Assembly: GCF_000835495.1 (NCBI RefSeq)
Contig: NW_015622541.1
Coordinates: 5,270,001-5,334,000 of the forward strand
Origin: Cladophialophora immunda
Lineage: Eukaryota; Ascomycota; Eurotiomycetes; Chaetothyriales; Herpotrichiellaceae
Direction: 5' to 3'
Length of the DNA: 64,000 nt
Both the position numbers and the translations under genes were made by a program. The notes under the pieces were generated by a model that saw only the letters and a list, made by a program, of their open reading frames with translations, was not told where the DNA came from and searched no databases. Below are positions 29,371 to 40,288 of this stretch, piece by piece; the first letter of the stretch is position 1, and each line of letters begins with the position of its first letter.

Positions 29371-31400
29371 AGCCGGGCAGGACACCACCATTAACGCAGG
29401 TAGTGGAGGGGCTGAAAACATTGTGGAGCCTGGTTATCGAGGTCATAGGCGTTGCTTCTCAAACATACCTCCCGGTGAAGGGTAGGTGGAGGCGCAGCTT
29501 GACAGCGATGCCTCTCAGACTGCCTATCTAGCCAGATGGTTCGCAGTCAGTTCGCATAGATCCCCTGCCACTCCGTAATCTGCAGGTGGGAATGCAATGC
29601 ACAGGTCGTGATCCCCGAAAGCCCGAACATATCTCATTCTAGCTTCAACTGTGGATGTAAGCAATGCTGACCACCAGGACTCGGGAAGCCGAGAGACAGC
29701 TCAAGCAACATCCCAGGACGGTGATGTCAGTTATGCACGACATCCAGCCTCTAGTAGATGTCAACTTCGTGTCTGAGAAACGCCGTCCAATAACATCCTA
29801 ACGCCGCCACATACCAACCTGAAAGCTAGTTGGTGGGGGCATCAAGCCTTTGACTGGCATTGGCTGTGGCTCGCTGGGTTCCTGCAGCATGGTCAGAGCG
29901 TCCGCATTGCCTGCACTTGGCATTCCTGCCACAGTCGCTCCTCTTGACCTGGTTTGTCAGTGTGGCAGTTGAGCACATACCTACTTGACCAAGCCCCGCG
30001 AGAGATTGAGGATGCCGCGAACCTGAAACGCCATCAGCCCCTTACACAACCCCGGGTTGGTGTCGTTGTTGGCTGGAGCGAAAAGAAGCCAGGAAGCCCT
30101 CTCAAGCCCATCGCAATCCCTCCTGGGATCGAAGATGTCGAAAATGTAGGCTTAACCACACTGTTTTCCTTTTGGCATTTCTCAACCAAAACATGGTAGC
30201 AACCCCCAAAGAACAGAAGAGAAGAGAACTTCTCTTCTCCCAATGGCAAGGTCTCCAGATGTTCGCCGCCTATCGCTCGTCGATGGGCTCGCATTTGACA
30301 CCAGCCCCACACTCTGGTATGCATGTGTCGATAGAAACAAGGATGTCCACTGAGAGTGCTCAACCACCCCCCATTTCCTAACGGGGGCTGCATGTGTCAT
30401 TCCATTTTGACGGGTTGACATCCTGCAAGGCGGTCCCTGGGATGCAAGCACTTTAGGTGATCGTACAATTGATAGCAATGCAGGTTTGCATTATCGTGAG
30501 TCGTTTATCTGGACATCAAATATCATGCAAGGCTGTCGTGAAGTTAATAACTTTCTGGACGCTCACGATAAGCTTGCTGAATCTTGACCTCTGGCGATAC
30601 AGGCGCACGAATCGGAAAGCTCATCCATCATCTGTGCTTGTTCCCCGAGATCTGTGGTCTGGAACCGGTCAATCCCTTTCGCGGGTGGGAAACCTTCGTT
30701 TCTAGACTTCCCGCTTTTGGCGCCCGTTGCGCGTATCAAGGTGGCTAGGCTTGCTAGAGGTGGTTGAACCTCCATTCAAGGGCCAGAATCTCGTAGAACC
30801 GATCGTGCACCCCTGTGCCGATCTTGGAGGCTGTCACCAGTCTTTTGATCTGTGCTCAACTTGGTCCATCGAACAAGGACCCCTTGCCGCTCTACCGAGC
30901 TTTTAGAGCCCGATCCCATAGAGGGCTTCCAAGTTGGGTTCCCTGTGTCAAGGGTCCCTCTTTGAGGAATTCCGAGTCGACAAATCTGGCTTCAACTCAC
31001 TGAAACTTCCACCACTCCGGTGGCTTAAGCTCGTCAACCAATGCAGAGTGGAGTCGAATGGCCACACCTCGCGAACCATTCGGTGGGAAACACATATTTT
31101 CGCCTTGCATTCTGTTCAAGACATACGCGCACCGTGTGTCCACGTCAAACCAGACGCAATAGGCCATTTATTTCCATACTCCCCCAGCTTTTTCACATCC
31201 CTCCTCAACAATCCTTTCGTTGTGTCGAGCGTCAACGAGATCCCGAAGACAAATGCAAAAGATGTGCCTTCATTGCCGAGAAGTCGGTTCGTAACACCTT
31301 GGGATCCTGATCTGGTGAGAAAACCGCATGCTAACTCTGGTGCCCAGTATATCAGCCGCATTTGAAGGTCGAAGAAAGCACCTTCGAAACCTTGCCCCAA
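29371..31400. other. 2.0 kb intergenic region, promoter of the C2H2 gene
   Basis: No supported gene. A short minus-strand stretch (30857-30759) translates to a protein-like IKRLVTASKIGTGVHDRFYE but is bounded by stops; it may be a relic or chance. An open frame at 30934-31365 ends just before the C2H2 start without family resemblance and may be leader. Confidence 0.5.
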
Positions 31401-32639
31401 ATGGATCATCCAGAGTTTGACCGAGACTCCTCGTTGGAACTTGTGGGAGAATGTCCCTCGCTCTCGTCCAGTTTCTTTTCTTCCGATGCAGCCAGCGCAG
31501 ACTCTGGCGGCTTGCGTCGACCGTCGCTCGCATCTTCGACTTATTCGGCTTCGCCTGAGGCATTCTGGACTCCATCAGCAACAATCGCGAGCCCCATGAC
31601 CCCCATGATGGTCGAGCCCAGCACACATTTAACTTCGAAACAATACGTAAAGCCCACGGCTTACCTTACCGGAGGACATCATGTCTTTCATCATGCGCAA
31701 GATGAAGAGCGCGGTTCGCACAGGTCTTTGTGGGAGGCTTCTGGATATTCCAATCTGTCCTTGCTAGGTGGCACGCACGAGCTGCTTCTGGCGGAAGCTG
31801 GCCGTCCGCTCTACCATCCAGACGTCCAGGGCCTGAGTCACGGAAACACGAATCCAGCGTTGACGAGAGCGATGTTTGCTGGACCCTCGGGCTCCGGTGC
31901 GGGTGCGATGATGACGGCAACGGATGACGATCTGCTTCCATGGAGCTCTGCAGCAATCCATCCTCCCGCAGAGACAATAGAACCAAGCATTGCCTTTCGT
32001 GCGACGACCTTGGCAAGTTCTCCAAATTACAAGGTTGAACCATCGACGCCTCTGAGGCTGCACATAACTCCATCTGCAATCTTGAGCAGCAGTCCCTTAT
32101 CGGTGATGTCACCGCAGATGCTACCCTCGCAGCATGATGTGGAGGAGTCACCGTATGAATCACTGCAGCATACTGTCAGTGCAGTCAAAAAACCACGAGC
32201 AAATACTGACCGGCTTCATCGGCGCCCTTATGAGCGAAAGCGTCCTATTGGTTCATCCTCAAAGCCGAAGGCCACGCCGATCAAGACCGGTATGAATTGC
32301 GACTTGGTCATCGCACAAAATGAATTTGCCTGCAGCTATCCCGGATGTATCGACAAACACACCGGAAAACAGAAGCGATTCAAAAGGCAGGAACACAAGA
32401 AGCGTCATGAGAAAACTGTACATGAAAAGTCTACGCACACAACATACAAATGTTGGGTCCCCGAATGTAATAGACCATTCTCGAGAACGGACAACCTGAA
32501 AAGTCATTTGAGAAATACTCACTCCAAAAGACCGGGGGTCCGGGGAAATCGATATGTTGCCACGCTGGACAAGAACAGCGAGTTCTATGATCCAGACTGG
32601 GTGGGCGAGCTCGACAAAAATGGATATCCGATCCATTGA
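31401..32639 (+). CDS. C2H2 zinc-finger transcription factor
   Basis: A 412-residue protein in one exon, taking the first ATG (31401). The frame is open 13 codons upstream, starting with TTG. The N-terminal two thirds are Ser/Pro-rich and disordered. A basic patch (RLHRRPYERKRPIGSSS) precedes two zinc fingers. Finger 1 is CSYPGC with a stretched loop to the histidines HKKRHEKTVH. Finger 2 is CWVPEC with its histidines in SHLRNTH, starting at residue 351. The C-terminus (GNRYVATLDKNSEFYDPDW, then VGEL) is a conserved tail I associate with a group of fungal C2H2 regulators of growth and development. Targets are unknown. The isolated location and long upstream region fit a regulated gene. Confidence 0.82.
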   Translation: MDHPEFDRDSSLELVGECPSLSSSFFSSDAASADSGGLRRPSLASSTYSASPEAFWTPSATIASPMTPMMVEPSTHLTSKQYVKPTAYLTGGHHVFHHAQDEERGSHRSLWEASGYSNLSLLGGTHELLLAEAGRPLYHPDVQGLSHGNTNPALTRAMFAGPSGSGAGAMMTATDDDLLPWSSAAIHPPAETIEPSIAFRATTLASSPNYKVEPSTPLRLHITPSAILSSSPLSVMSPQMLPSQHDVEESPYESLQHTVSAVKKPRANTDRLHRRPYERKRPIGSSSKPKATPIKTGMNCDLVIAQNEFACSYPGCIDKHTGKQKRFKRQEHKKRHEKTVHEKSTHTTYKCWVPECNRPFSRTDNLKSHLRNTHSKRPGVRGNRYVATLDKNSEFYDPDWVGELDKNGYPIH

Positions 32640-33546
32640 CATCGCCCCCGGCTGTCAGCCTCATGTCAACCATGTTCACTTCGACGTGCCATAGAAGAGT
32701 GATGGCACTTCTGGAAGGGACATATCGGACTGACGGAGTTGTGCAGACCGTTCCGTTCCTGTTTCTGGTTTATTCTTCTGTGATGTGTGATTGAAAATAT
32801 GCTTTGGTTGAACTGTACCAATGGGCGAGAAACTTGGGTCGCGTGGAAAAGTTGGGACATCATAGTTCTCGCAGTCGGCATTACACCTTGCACTTGTACG
32901 AGTACTGGGAAGGGAAAGGGCCATTGCATGGCAGGCTGTTTGACTTGACGCGGTATTCGGGAATGGCGGAGGCATCTGTCTCTGCTCAAAGACAACCTGT
33001 AAAATAGCAGACACCAATCCAGGAAAGCGACTAGAACCAAGAACAGGGGGAGTGAAAGAATCCTATCGAAGAAATATGTGTCAACACCATTTTTGACAAG
33101 ATATCGTAGTGACGGAGAAAGTGAGACGGAGAGCTACGGACTTTTGAACGTTGAAACAGAGACGCGCGCCAAGCCTTTTCGCGTCTGCGTCGCGTCCGGG
33201 TCGCGTCTCTGATGGCTGCAGCGCGAAGGGCAAGAGTTGCGGTTTCACGAACAAAGGAGCACAATTGACTGGCCATTGCATCCAGCGAGGTTGCCTATAC
33301 AAGAGTACAGTCTTCACTATGGACAGAGTAAAAGTTTCACCGTGCACATTCCAGCACAACTTTGATAGTTGGACCTAATCATCCGTCTTTAGCCTGACCG
33401 CCCCTGCTTGTGCTCGAGATGATACACTGTGTTGGCCCACCCAAGGCAACATACTCTGCTCTGTACAGCACTGAATTCAACCAGCAGCATGAGTTCCATC
33501 CCCTCTTGCATCACGTAAAGGCCGGTGCCCTATGTACCTGCTTGCA
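32640..33546. other. intergenic between convergent genes
   Basis: 3' flanks of the C2H2 gene and of the uncharacterised minus-strand gene. Only short overlapping frames; nothing supported. Confidence 0.6.
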
Positions 33547-35447
33547 CTAAAGACAGTGCCGCTTGTACCCCTTCTGCCAACGTCGGGTAGTAGTTTCTGA
33601 CCAGGCACCACAGAAGGCTCTGGAGAGCTTCTCACAACCACTCATAGATGGACGGGTTTCAGACTCGCTTTCTTGTTCTTGAACCACAGCTTCTCTTTCA
33701 AGATGTGACCGGATGGAAGTTTGTCCCTGTAGCGATGCGAATGAGACGTCCGAAACGGTTGGGTTCGAATTCTTCAGCTTGGAATGAAAGAAAAATCTCT
33801 GCTTTTGCCCAGCTGCCTCGTCGAGTGGTGAGATTTCGGAAGGTTCTGCCAATTCAATTCTCCTAGGGACGTAGAGCGGCACCTTGTTGTAGCCGGGCAA
33901 CTCCCCCAAGCCCATTTCGACCTCGGGAGCCAGATTCAGAGATGGACTCCCGTGAGCATCTTGGCTGCTTCGAATGGAAGCCCCTTTAGACACGGGCCGC
34001 GCTGTCAAGGATGCCGATGGACGCTTCTTCGAGTCACAGCCATCCCAAACGAATTCAGAAAACGAGCTGGGCGCGTCCATGTATACAACTGGTCTTCTTG
34101 GAGGGGCTATGGTAGCGCTTAGTGAAGATATCGAGCCTGCGTGAGTGACAGGGCGAGAGGTCGATTCTGATGTCCGGCTGATACTTGGGGCAGAGTTGTG
34201 TCTGCCTGATGCACTAGATAAGCTCGGGCGACCGACTCTTCGATTTCCAAAGGCGTGACTGCGCATCTCTTCCACACTCCCAATAGAAGAGGTCCTCGTA
34301 ACACCATGACGAGAGAATGCCTTTAATGAGCGTGGACCATGCAGCAGGCGATCTTCGGCAACATGAATCGAGTTCACCGTTGAAGAGGAGGCTGCGTAGG
34401 CATAGGTGGGGTGCTGCGTGAAGTGACGAGGTAGACGCTACATTGGTCAGTCAAAATCCATCTTGATGAAGGCGGGCAGACGGAACCTCGGGGTTTCCAG
34501 AAAATGAAGGCGGCAGCATACGGTCTTTACTTGTGACTTCATGGATATCTTTGCGGATAAGAGAGGATATCTCGAGAGGTCGTTAGGTGGAACCTTTTGG
34601 GCGATTGCTCATAGTCGTACCTTTGCCATCTCATCCTGACCTGACCCTGATTCCTTGAGTTTGCATTCGTAGTCCATCTGCTCCACACGAGTCAGCGAAA
34701 GCTGGAAGTGGAATGGCGACTGTTGTGGCGTACCAAGGGTGGGTTGGATCTGCTCTCGTCGCAAGCTTCTACATTTGACGATGTGCTGGTGTTCTGGACG
34801 CAGAGTTCTGTTGTGAGTTCCAATGGTGGCAGCGACGGCTCTGGAACAGGCTGCGAATGGCTTGTTGGAGGAGCCAATGTTTCTAGCGAACCTCGCTCCT
34901 TTCGCGTGAATAAGCCATTGGGTATTTTCTTCAGCCGTTTTGTCATTTTCTTGAGTCGGTCATTATTTTCTCCCCAGATGCCCCCAATCGCCACCTTCAT
35001 GATAAGCTTGCGCGACTGTGCCTCTCTCCGACTACCCTCTCTTGGTATATTGGTCAAGATGGCCTGGTCGTCAAGAGAAAGTCTGGTGGAGGTGATCTCG
35101 TCAATCGAAAGATCAGGGTTGGTAGTCTCGGTGGCAGTCGTAGCGCGAAGGACTCGTGGCCACAATTTCTCAGGTATGTCGTCAAGAGGAGTGGTAGGGA
35201 TGCTGCTTGTCCTGGAGGTGATCGAGGCTCTCGCAGACAAGACTGGCCGAACTGGAGGAGGTGAATTGGTGTTTGTGTCCATTGTCCTCAAAGGCGAGGC
35301 AGACGCCATTCTTTTTGTAAGGACGCCTTTGCCTTTGCCTACATATCCACTGGCTGGCATGCAACGGGTACCGACCACGGATGAAGAAGGAAGCCGTGGA
35401 CTTCGTTCGTGCATCCTTTGGCCGGAAAAAGTGGAGTGGCTCTCCAT
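33547..35447 (-). CDS. uncharacterised serine-rich protein
   Basis: Not recognised. Two long minus-strand frames are best joined into one gene: exons 35447-34734, 34677-34621 and 34437-33547, giving 553 residues. The evidence is that a 56-nt intron (GTACGC...GAGCAG with CTGAC) and a 183-nt intron (GTACGA...TGTAG with CTGAC) link them in phase 0 through a 57-nt exon reading MDYECKLKESGSGQDEMAK. The product is rich in Ser, Thr, Pro and Arg and largely disordered. The more conserved-looking parts are MKVAIGGIWGENNDRLKKMT, KRLKKIPNGLFTRK and GLGELPGYNKVPLYVPRRI. No membrane segment, signal peptide or domain was identified. The alternative is two adjacent genes. Phosphorylation-rich regulatory protein is a guess only. 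Confidence 0.6.
34621..34677 (-). other. 57-nt internal exon of the uncharacterised gene
   Basis: Encodes 19 residues flanked by AG (34679-34678) and GT (34620-34619), both in phase 0, with a CTGAC branch motif upstream. It is the piece that joins the two long frames. Confidence 0.5.
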
Positions 35448-35789
35448 GAGAAGGGTTGCTGAAGCACAAGGGAAGCAATCTCAGTAAATGCAGGTAGTCG
35501 GTAGGGATGGGGTGTGATTCATTTGAGGCGTCGAGTGAGGGCCGCGGCAGCCAGGGAGCAGTGGGCACTCCTTTTTCGGTGAAGATTGGATAGCGCGAAG
35601 TTGTGAGTGTGCGTCGAGGTTCAAGAAGAGCGGGTCTCAAATGTCCATGGCCACGAGTAGCAGCAGCGTGGAAGGATGAGAAAGCAGGACCGACAAAGTC
35701 GGCAATGTGCAAGGTGACCTCTGTCTGAGAAGAGGCATCTACTCTGGGGTCCGTGAATACCTTAGATAGGCAGGTGCAGCAGTAACCTT
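35448..35789. other. intergenic, promoter of the uncharacterised gene
   Basis: 342 bases between two minus-strand genes; no feature recognised. Confidence 0.6.
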
Positions 35790-36812
35790 TTAACGGCCCT
35801 TGATTCTTGCAACCCTGGCTTCGGCATCCCGTCGCTCTGCAACCTGCTGCAGGAAGTCCATTCTCGTCAAATAGCCCTCTTTTGCCTTTGCATGTGTGTC
35901 CAACTCCTCCTGGAGGCCCTCAGTATCAACATGCTCGGCCCAATCCATCTTACTCTTCTCAACAACATTGAGTTTGGGACCTTTGAACTGAACTTCTTGC
36001 GCTGTCCTGGGCGTCCAAGATCCCTTGAAGGCTTCTGGATTGTTGAAATTAGGATCGAACCGGGAGATCTTGCGAAGCGGTCGATTTACGGCCTTGCCGT
36101 CAGTCGGGGGGCTTCCAGGCTTTGAGGAATCTTGCTGAGACAGCCACAGCCGGGCCTCAGCCGACGACTTGAGCACCTTCTTTTCCTCAACGTGAACCTC
36201 ACCGGCGAATTTGTATGTTCGCTTAATCGTGATGGTCTCCTCATCATCATCCACGGGCACATTCTCCTTGTCAGTATCCTTATTGACAGCACCAGCATCA
36301 GGAGACCCTGCTATTTTGTCTGATTGCACCGTCTGGTCCGTGGCGCTCCCTTCCACACAAGAAGGAAGAAGTGTACCAGGCCGGTTCATCTCCTCCCATA
36401 TTTTGTTTACATCGATCGTGCTGCCCTTGCTTGAGGCTAGTTTGTTCTTCCGTCTTTCTTCCTTTTCCTTCGTCCGCATACCACGGGTGCGGGCTCGCCA
36501 TCCTTCTGTGTCATCTCCACTCTGTTCTGGCACTGCATCGTCAGTTTTCCTGCCTTTCCTTCGCCCCTTCTTGTGTTCGCGGACGGTGGCTTCGTCTCCC
36601 GAGTCGAGTTCCACGATCAGATCTCCTTGTCCGGGCTGGTTGTCGCTTTTCTGCCGTTTTCGGGGTCGACGGGGCGCATCATCGGCATCTCGATCATCAT
36701 CCTCAGAAGAGGTCAAGCCTTCAGGATCGGAGCCACCGACTTCAAAGTCACTGTCAGCTTCTTCGTCGTACTCGTCCTCCAGGTTCCTGTCGTGGGCCTG
36801 CGGATCTGCCAT
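35790..36812 (-). CDS. SWC5: SWR1-complex protein 5 (BCNT/CFDP1 family)
   Basis: A single 340-residue frame with ATG at 36812. The N-terminal half is highly acidic and charged (YDEEADSDFEVGGSDPEG, then repeated D/E and basic nuclear-localisation patches KGRRKGRK). The C-terminal 80 residues are the BCNT domain: GPKLNVVEKSKMDWAEHVD, EGLQEELDTHAKAKEGYLTR and MDFLQQVAERRD. This signature is diagnostic for Swc5, Yeti and CFDP1. Swc5 is a subunit of the SWR1 remodeller and promotes exchange of H2A for H2A.Z; the acidic N-terminus binds H2A-H2B. Length is close to the yeast protein. The antisense strand is also open over much of the gene because of codon composition and is not a second gene. Confidence 0.92.
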   Translation of the reverse strand: MADPQAHDRNLEDEYDEEADSDFEVGGSDPEGLTSSEDDDRDADDAPRRPRKRQKSDNQPGQGDLIVELDSGDEATVREHKKGRRKGRKTDDAVPEQSGDDTEGWRARTRGMRTKEKEERRKNKLASSKGSTIDVNKIWEEMNRPGTLLPSCVEGSATDQTVQSDKIAGSPDAGAVNKDTDKENVPVDDDEETITIKRTYKFAGEVHVEEKKVLKSSAEARLWLSQQDSSKPGSPPTDGKAVNRPLRKISRFDPNFNNPEAFKGSWTPRTAQEVQFKGPKLNVVEKSKMDWAEHVDTEGLQEELDTHAKAKEGYLTRMDFLQQVAERRDAEARVARIKGR

Positions 36813-37917
36813 GGCGCGAGTCAGAGTGTCCGACAGGGGTGAAAACTTGTTGTTAACAACACCTGGAGAACGCGACCAAATCCAGACTTATAGACGGCAA
36901 ACAAGGGACGGAAGGTGTGCCGAATTACCAAACCAATCACTTGGATCTGGATGCAGGGTCTCGCCAATAAGCGAGCGAGCTTCTTGGCGCCCAGGCGGTG
37001 ACGACTGTCGGACTGCTCTAGAGGATCCTTCCCAACCCTTTGAGACATCAAACGTCAAATGCAAAGACCCAGACCGTCCACGACTATTGGGATGACAGGT
37101 AAGACTGAACTTTGGGTGTTCGGACCTCGCTTCGATAAAGTCAATTGGTGTGCTCTGGTGGCTGACTAGAGGTCTTGGTTATGTGTTGGCATGATGCTGT
37201 CTATTATCCTCGGGGCGACTCCACAAGAGTCTCAAGGAGGCACACGCCTATTAGAGCTACTGTGAGTCTTCAATTTCCTCCCATTAGGACATCCATCTAT
37301 TGTCTCTGGGGTCTTCAGTACGAGGAATTGAACATCAAAGGGAAGAAGCACTCCTGAGCGGGAAGGCGTCAAGACTTGTATGGTCGCCACGCTTGATTAC
37401 CTGGGTCGACCTTGTCCCGCTTCGCCCTTTCCCTTTCTTCTGATTGACATTCACCCGCACTGCCTACAAGACGGGAATTAGCGAACCCTCCGCGCACAGT
37501 TCCCTGTATCCTTCACGGCTCGCAGAAGGGCAACTCGTTTGGTAAGGCTACGATCGCTCTCGGCCGTAAGCACACCAGCAAGGCTGTCATACCTGCGGCA
37601 TCGCGCTTTATACCCAATTCGGCCGCTGGCAGATCGCTGGTCATTGCTAACAAATCTACCCAACTTCAACGGCCTTACGTCCTTAACAGGTACGGGGCGG
37701 AGAGACTCAAAGCAAGACGCAAAGATTGTGGGTTACGGGCATATTTTATAAGAGCAGAAACGCGGAAGTCGTCCGAAGCAAAGTATGTCAAGTGTTTGCC
37801 ATGATCAATAGCAAGAAAGGCGGCTCAATCACCCAGACTTTTTCGAGAACCAGCCACTGTGACGTTCAGAGACGGCCACTCAGGTCCCTTTCCAGTCTTG
37901 AACGTTCAAATACAAAA
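36813..37917. promoter_or_regulatory. divergent promoter region, SWC5 / carotenoid oxygenase
   Basis: 1.1 kb between outward-facing genes. TATTTTATAAG at 37742-37752 is a plausible TATA element about 170 bases upstream of the oxygenase start. In-frame ATGs occur upstream of 37918 (for example at 37801) and could extend that protein. No other gene seen. Confidence 0.45.
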
Positions 37918-39666
37918 ATGGGAGCCTCGGGTGCAAAGGCGGCCGCCATTGTACACTATCATGATTGGCCAAACTCTATGGGGGTGAGCATATCCTCCCA
38001 CATCATGGACAGTCCTAACGGGTACCGTCTACAGTTCGATGTGAACTATGAAGAGAAGACCCCAGTTGAGTTGAGGGTGCAAGGCGTCATTCCGGCCTAC
38101 GCAGCGGGCACTCTTTTTCGTACCGGCCTCGGGCCAAGGTCAATCCACACATCCAAGGACATTGAGTTCAAAGTCAATCATTGGTTCGATAACTTCTCCC
38201 AGGTGCATCGTTTCCAGATACACGCACCCCAGCCAGACTCGAAAGTGCGGGTCACTTACAATTCTCGCTTGGTTAGCGATGGACTGATTGAAAGGATCAA
38301 AAAGACCGGAAAGCTAGATGAATTCACATTCGCCGCAAAGTACGATCCTTGCAAGTCCTTATTTCAGAAAGTACAAGCTGCCTTTCAGCCGTCGGCCCCT
38401 CCACCAAAGCCGAACGAGGTCAACGCCGCAGTAACCATGTCGGTCAACTTTCCCGGCTTCGCAAGAGATGGACATAAGGAAGAGGGTCCTCGAGGTCCCA
38501 ACCAAGCGATGACTCTATGCAATAAAACAGATGCCAACATCTTTCAGTTTCTCGAACCAGAAACCCTGGAGCCTCTAGGCATCGCTCACCAGGCCATTCT
38601 TCATCCTGACCTCAAGGGTGTGGGCAGCGGTGCACATGCCAAATCAGACCCCGACACAGGGGACGTCTTCAATTACAATCTCGACTTTGGTCGCACTGGG
38701 ACGTATCGTCTGTGGCGCGTTTCGGCGTCTACAGGAAAGACCTCTATTTTGGCTACATTCCACCACGCCGCAGCCTACCTCCACTCCCTCTTTCTGACCG
38801 AGAACTATGTGATTTTGTGCGTCTGGAATTCGTTTTACAAAGCCGGAGGCGCATCTATTCTATGGAACCGAAATCTTCTGGATGCAATGGCATGGGATGG
38901 TAAGCGGCCAACCACCTGGTTTGTGGTTGATAAGAGGTCCCCGGAGGAAGGCGGTAAAGGTGTCATCGCTAGATATGTTTCTGATGCGTTCTACTCCTTT
39001 CACACCATCAACGCATACGAGGAGCCATCGAAGACCCAACAAGGTGCTGTCGACATCGTATGCGACCTGGCGGCATATGAGAACATGGATGTTCTTCACC
39101 ACTTCTATCTTGACAACCTAATGAGCGATCACCCTCAAGCACATGCCTGTGCGGACTCATTGAGTTCTAGCTCACGCCCGAGCTACCGCCGGTATCGCCT
39201 GCCAGTCATACCATCGACGCCAAAACCTGGGCATTCCAGAGCTGATCTGGAGTACGCGAGTACGAAGGTCGATGCATTCGAGCTTCCCACCATCAACCCC
39301 AAAATGGTGACAAGGAAGCATCGGTACATGTATGGGATCACTGACACAGGAAAGTCTACCTTTGTCGACGGCCTTGTCAAGTACGACGCCGAGACACATG
39401 CAACAACACGATGGAGCGTCCATGGCCAGAGCCCAGGAGAGCCAATATTTGTGGGAGACCCCCAATCTAAGGATGAAGACGGCGGAGTGCTCCTGTCGGT
39501 GGTCCTCGATGGCGCAGGAGGAAAGAGCTATCTCCTTGTGCTCGATGCGAAGACGATGACGGAGGTCGGGCGTGCGCATGTCGATGGTGTGATTGGGTTT
39601 GGATTCCATGGCCTGCACGTTAGTTCCAGAGAGGCGGTTGGCAGGTTCAACGGATTGCATTTGTAG
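37918..39666 (+). CDS. carotenoid cleavage oxygenase (RPE65/CCD family)
   Basis: Exons 37918-37983 and 38035-39666 encode 565 residues. The 51-nt intron (GTGAGC...CTACAG) is in frame. Its removal joins HDWPNSMG to FDVNYEEKTPVELRVQGVIP, the normal start of the family, so a one-exon model would add 17 wrong residues. The four iron-binding histidines lie in GVGSGAHAKSDPDTG, HHAAAYLHSLF, FYSFHTINAYEE and GFHGLHV; the strands around them match the seven-bladed propeller. Family members in fungi (CarX, CAO-2) cleave beta-carotene to retinal or torulene to an apo-aldehyde for neurosporaxanthin. Which reaction occurs here cannot be told. No signal peptide. An upstream in-frame ATG at 37801 is an alternative start, but the residues it would add are not family-like. 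Confidence 0.9.
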   Translation: MGASGAKAAAIVHYHDWPNSMGVSISSHIMDSPNGYRLQFDVNYEEKTPVELRVQGVIPAYAAGTLFRTGLGPRSIHTSKDIEFKVNHWFDNFSQVHRFQIHAPQPDSKVRVTYNSRLVSDGLIERIKKTGKLDEFTFAAKYDPCKSLFQKVQAAFQPSAPPPKPNEVNAAVTMSVNFPGFARDGHKEEGPRGPNQAMTLCNKTDANIFQFLEPETLEPLGIAHQAILHPDLKGVGSGAHAKSDPDTGDVFNYNLDFGRTGTYRLWRVSASTGKTSILATFHHAAAYLHSLFLTENYVILCVWNSFYKAGGASILWNRNLLDAMAWDGKRPTTWFVVDKRSPEEGGKGVIARYVSDAFYSFHTINAYEEPSKTQQGAVDIVCDLAAYENMDVLHHFYLDNLMSDHPQAHACADSLSSSSRPSYRRYRLPVIPSTPKPGHSRADLEYASTKVDAFELPTINPKMVTRKHRYMYGITDTGKSTFVDGLVKYDAETHATTRWSVHGQSPGEPIFVGDPQSKDEDGGVLLSVVLDGAGGKSYLLVLDAKTMTEVGRAHVDGVIGFGFHGLHVSSREAVGRFNGLHL

Positions 39667-40288
39667 AGAGTGGTCTTGGTCAAGGGCGGCCCTACGTTCG
39701 TAACTAGTACGAAGGCGAACACATGTATAATGACGGACTGTTGAGTATTCCAGTCGTAGAATGTGCTTCGCGGTTGGCATTTTGGCGCTGGGGACGTAAT
39801 TCCCGAACGACGGACTTGGACCCCAGTAGCCCCCACCCATGTTGGTGGCACTTAGAAACCTCGGATGATGCAAGGCCTGCGGGCAACATGAGAGGCGGGT
39901 GGGCGCCCGTCAGTGGTCAGCGGTCAGTGGTCACAGCTTGGTGACAGCTGGTGGTCGGTGGTCGGTGGTGGTGGTGGTTGGCGCCATGACGTTGGTGTGG
40001 CTGGACAGAAAGCTTTTGACGTTGTGTGCGTAGCGGGAGCTGCATTGCTGTCAGGCACACACCAGCTTTCAGGTTCTATCACTGCAAACACACACCACAT
40101 CTTCACTGTGATAGGTTTGCGAGTCACTTGTCGCGCTCCTTGTTCGTTTCCATCATGCCTTTTGTCTAGCTTCTTGCCATTCCTTTCTTTCCCTCCCTCG
40201 ACCCTTGCGCCTGCGCTCTCTGCCCTCCCTCCTTACCTCTGAGTCCCTCCTTCTCACGCGACCATAGCTCTGTCGTCAGCGGCCCATC
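39667..40288. other. intergenic, promoter of the elongase gene
   Basis: Contains the GGTCAG/GGTCGG repeat cluster (separate entry) and a pyrimidine-rich leader (TTTCTTTCCCTCCCTCGACC) just before the start codon. No gene seen. Confidence 0.6.
39910..39980 (+). repeat. imperfect GGTCAG / GGTCGGTGGT repeat cluster
   Basis: TCAGTGGTCAGCGGTCAGTG is followed by TGGTGGTCGGTGGTCGGTGG and a (GGT)n run. It is a short degenerate minisatellite about 310-380 bases upstream of the elongase start codon. Confidence 0.7.

Noticed and set aside
34708..35487. 259-codon plus-strand frame
   Set aside because: Antisense to the uncharacterised serine-rich gene; Ser/Val-rich mirror composition.
36211..37095. 294-codon plus-strand frame
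   Set aside because: Antisense to SWC5 for most of its length; opened by the charged codon composition of that gene.
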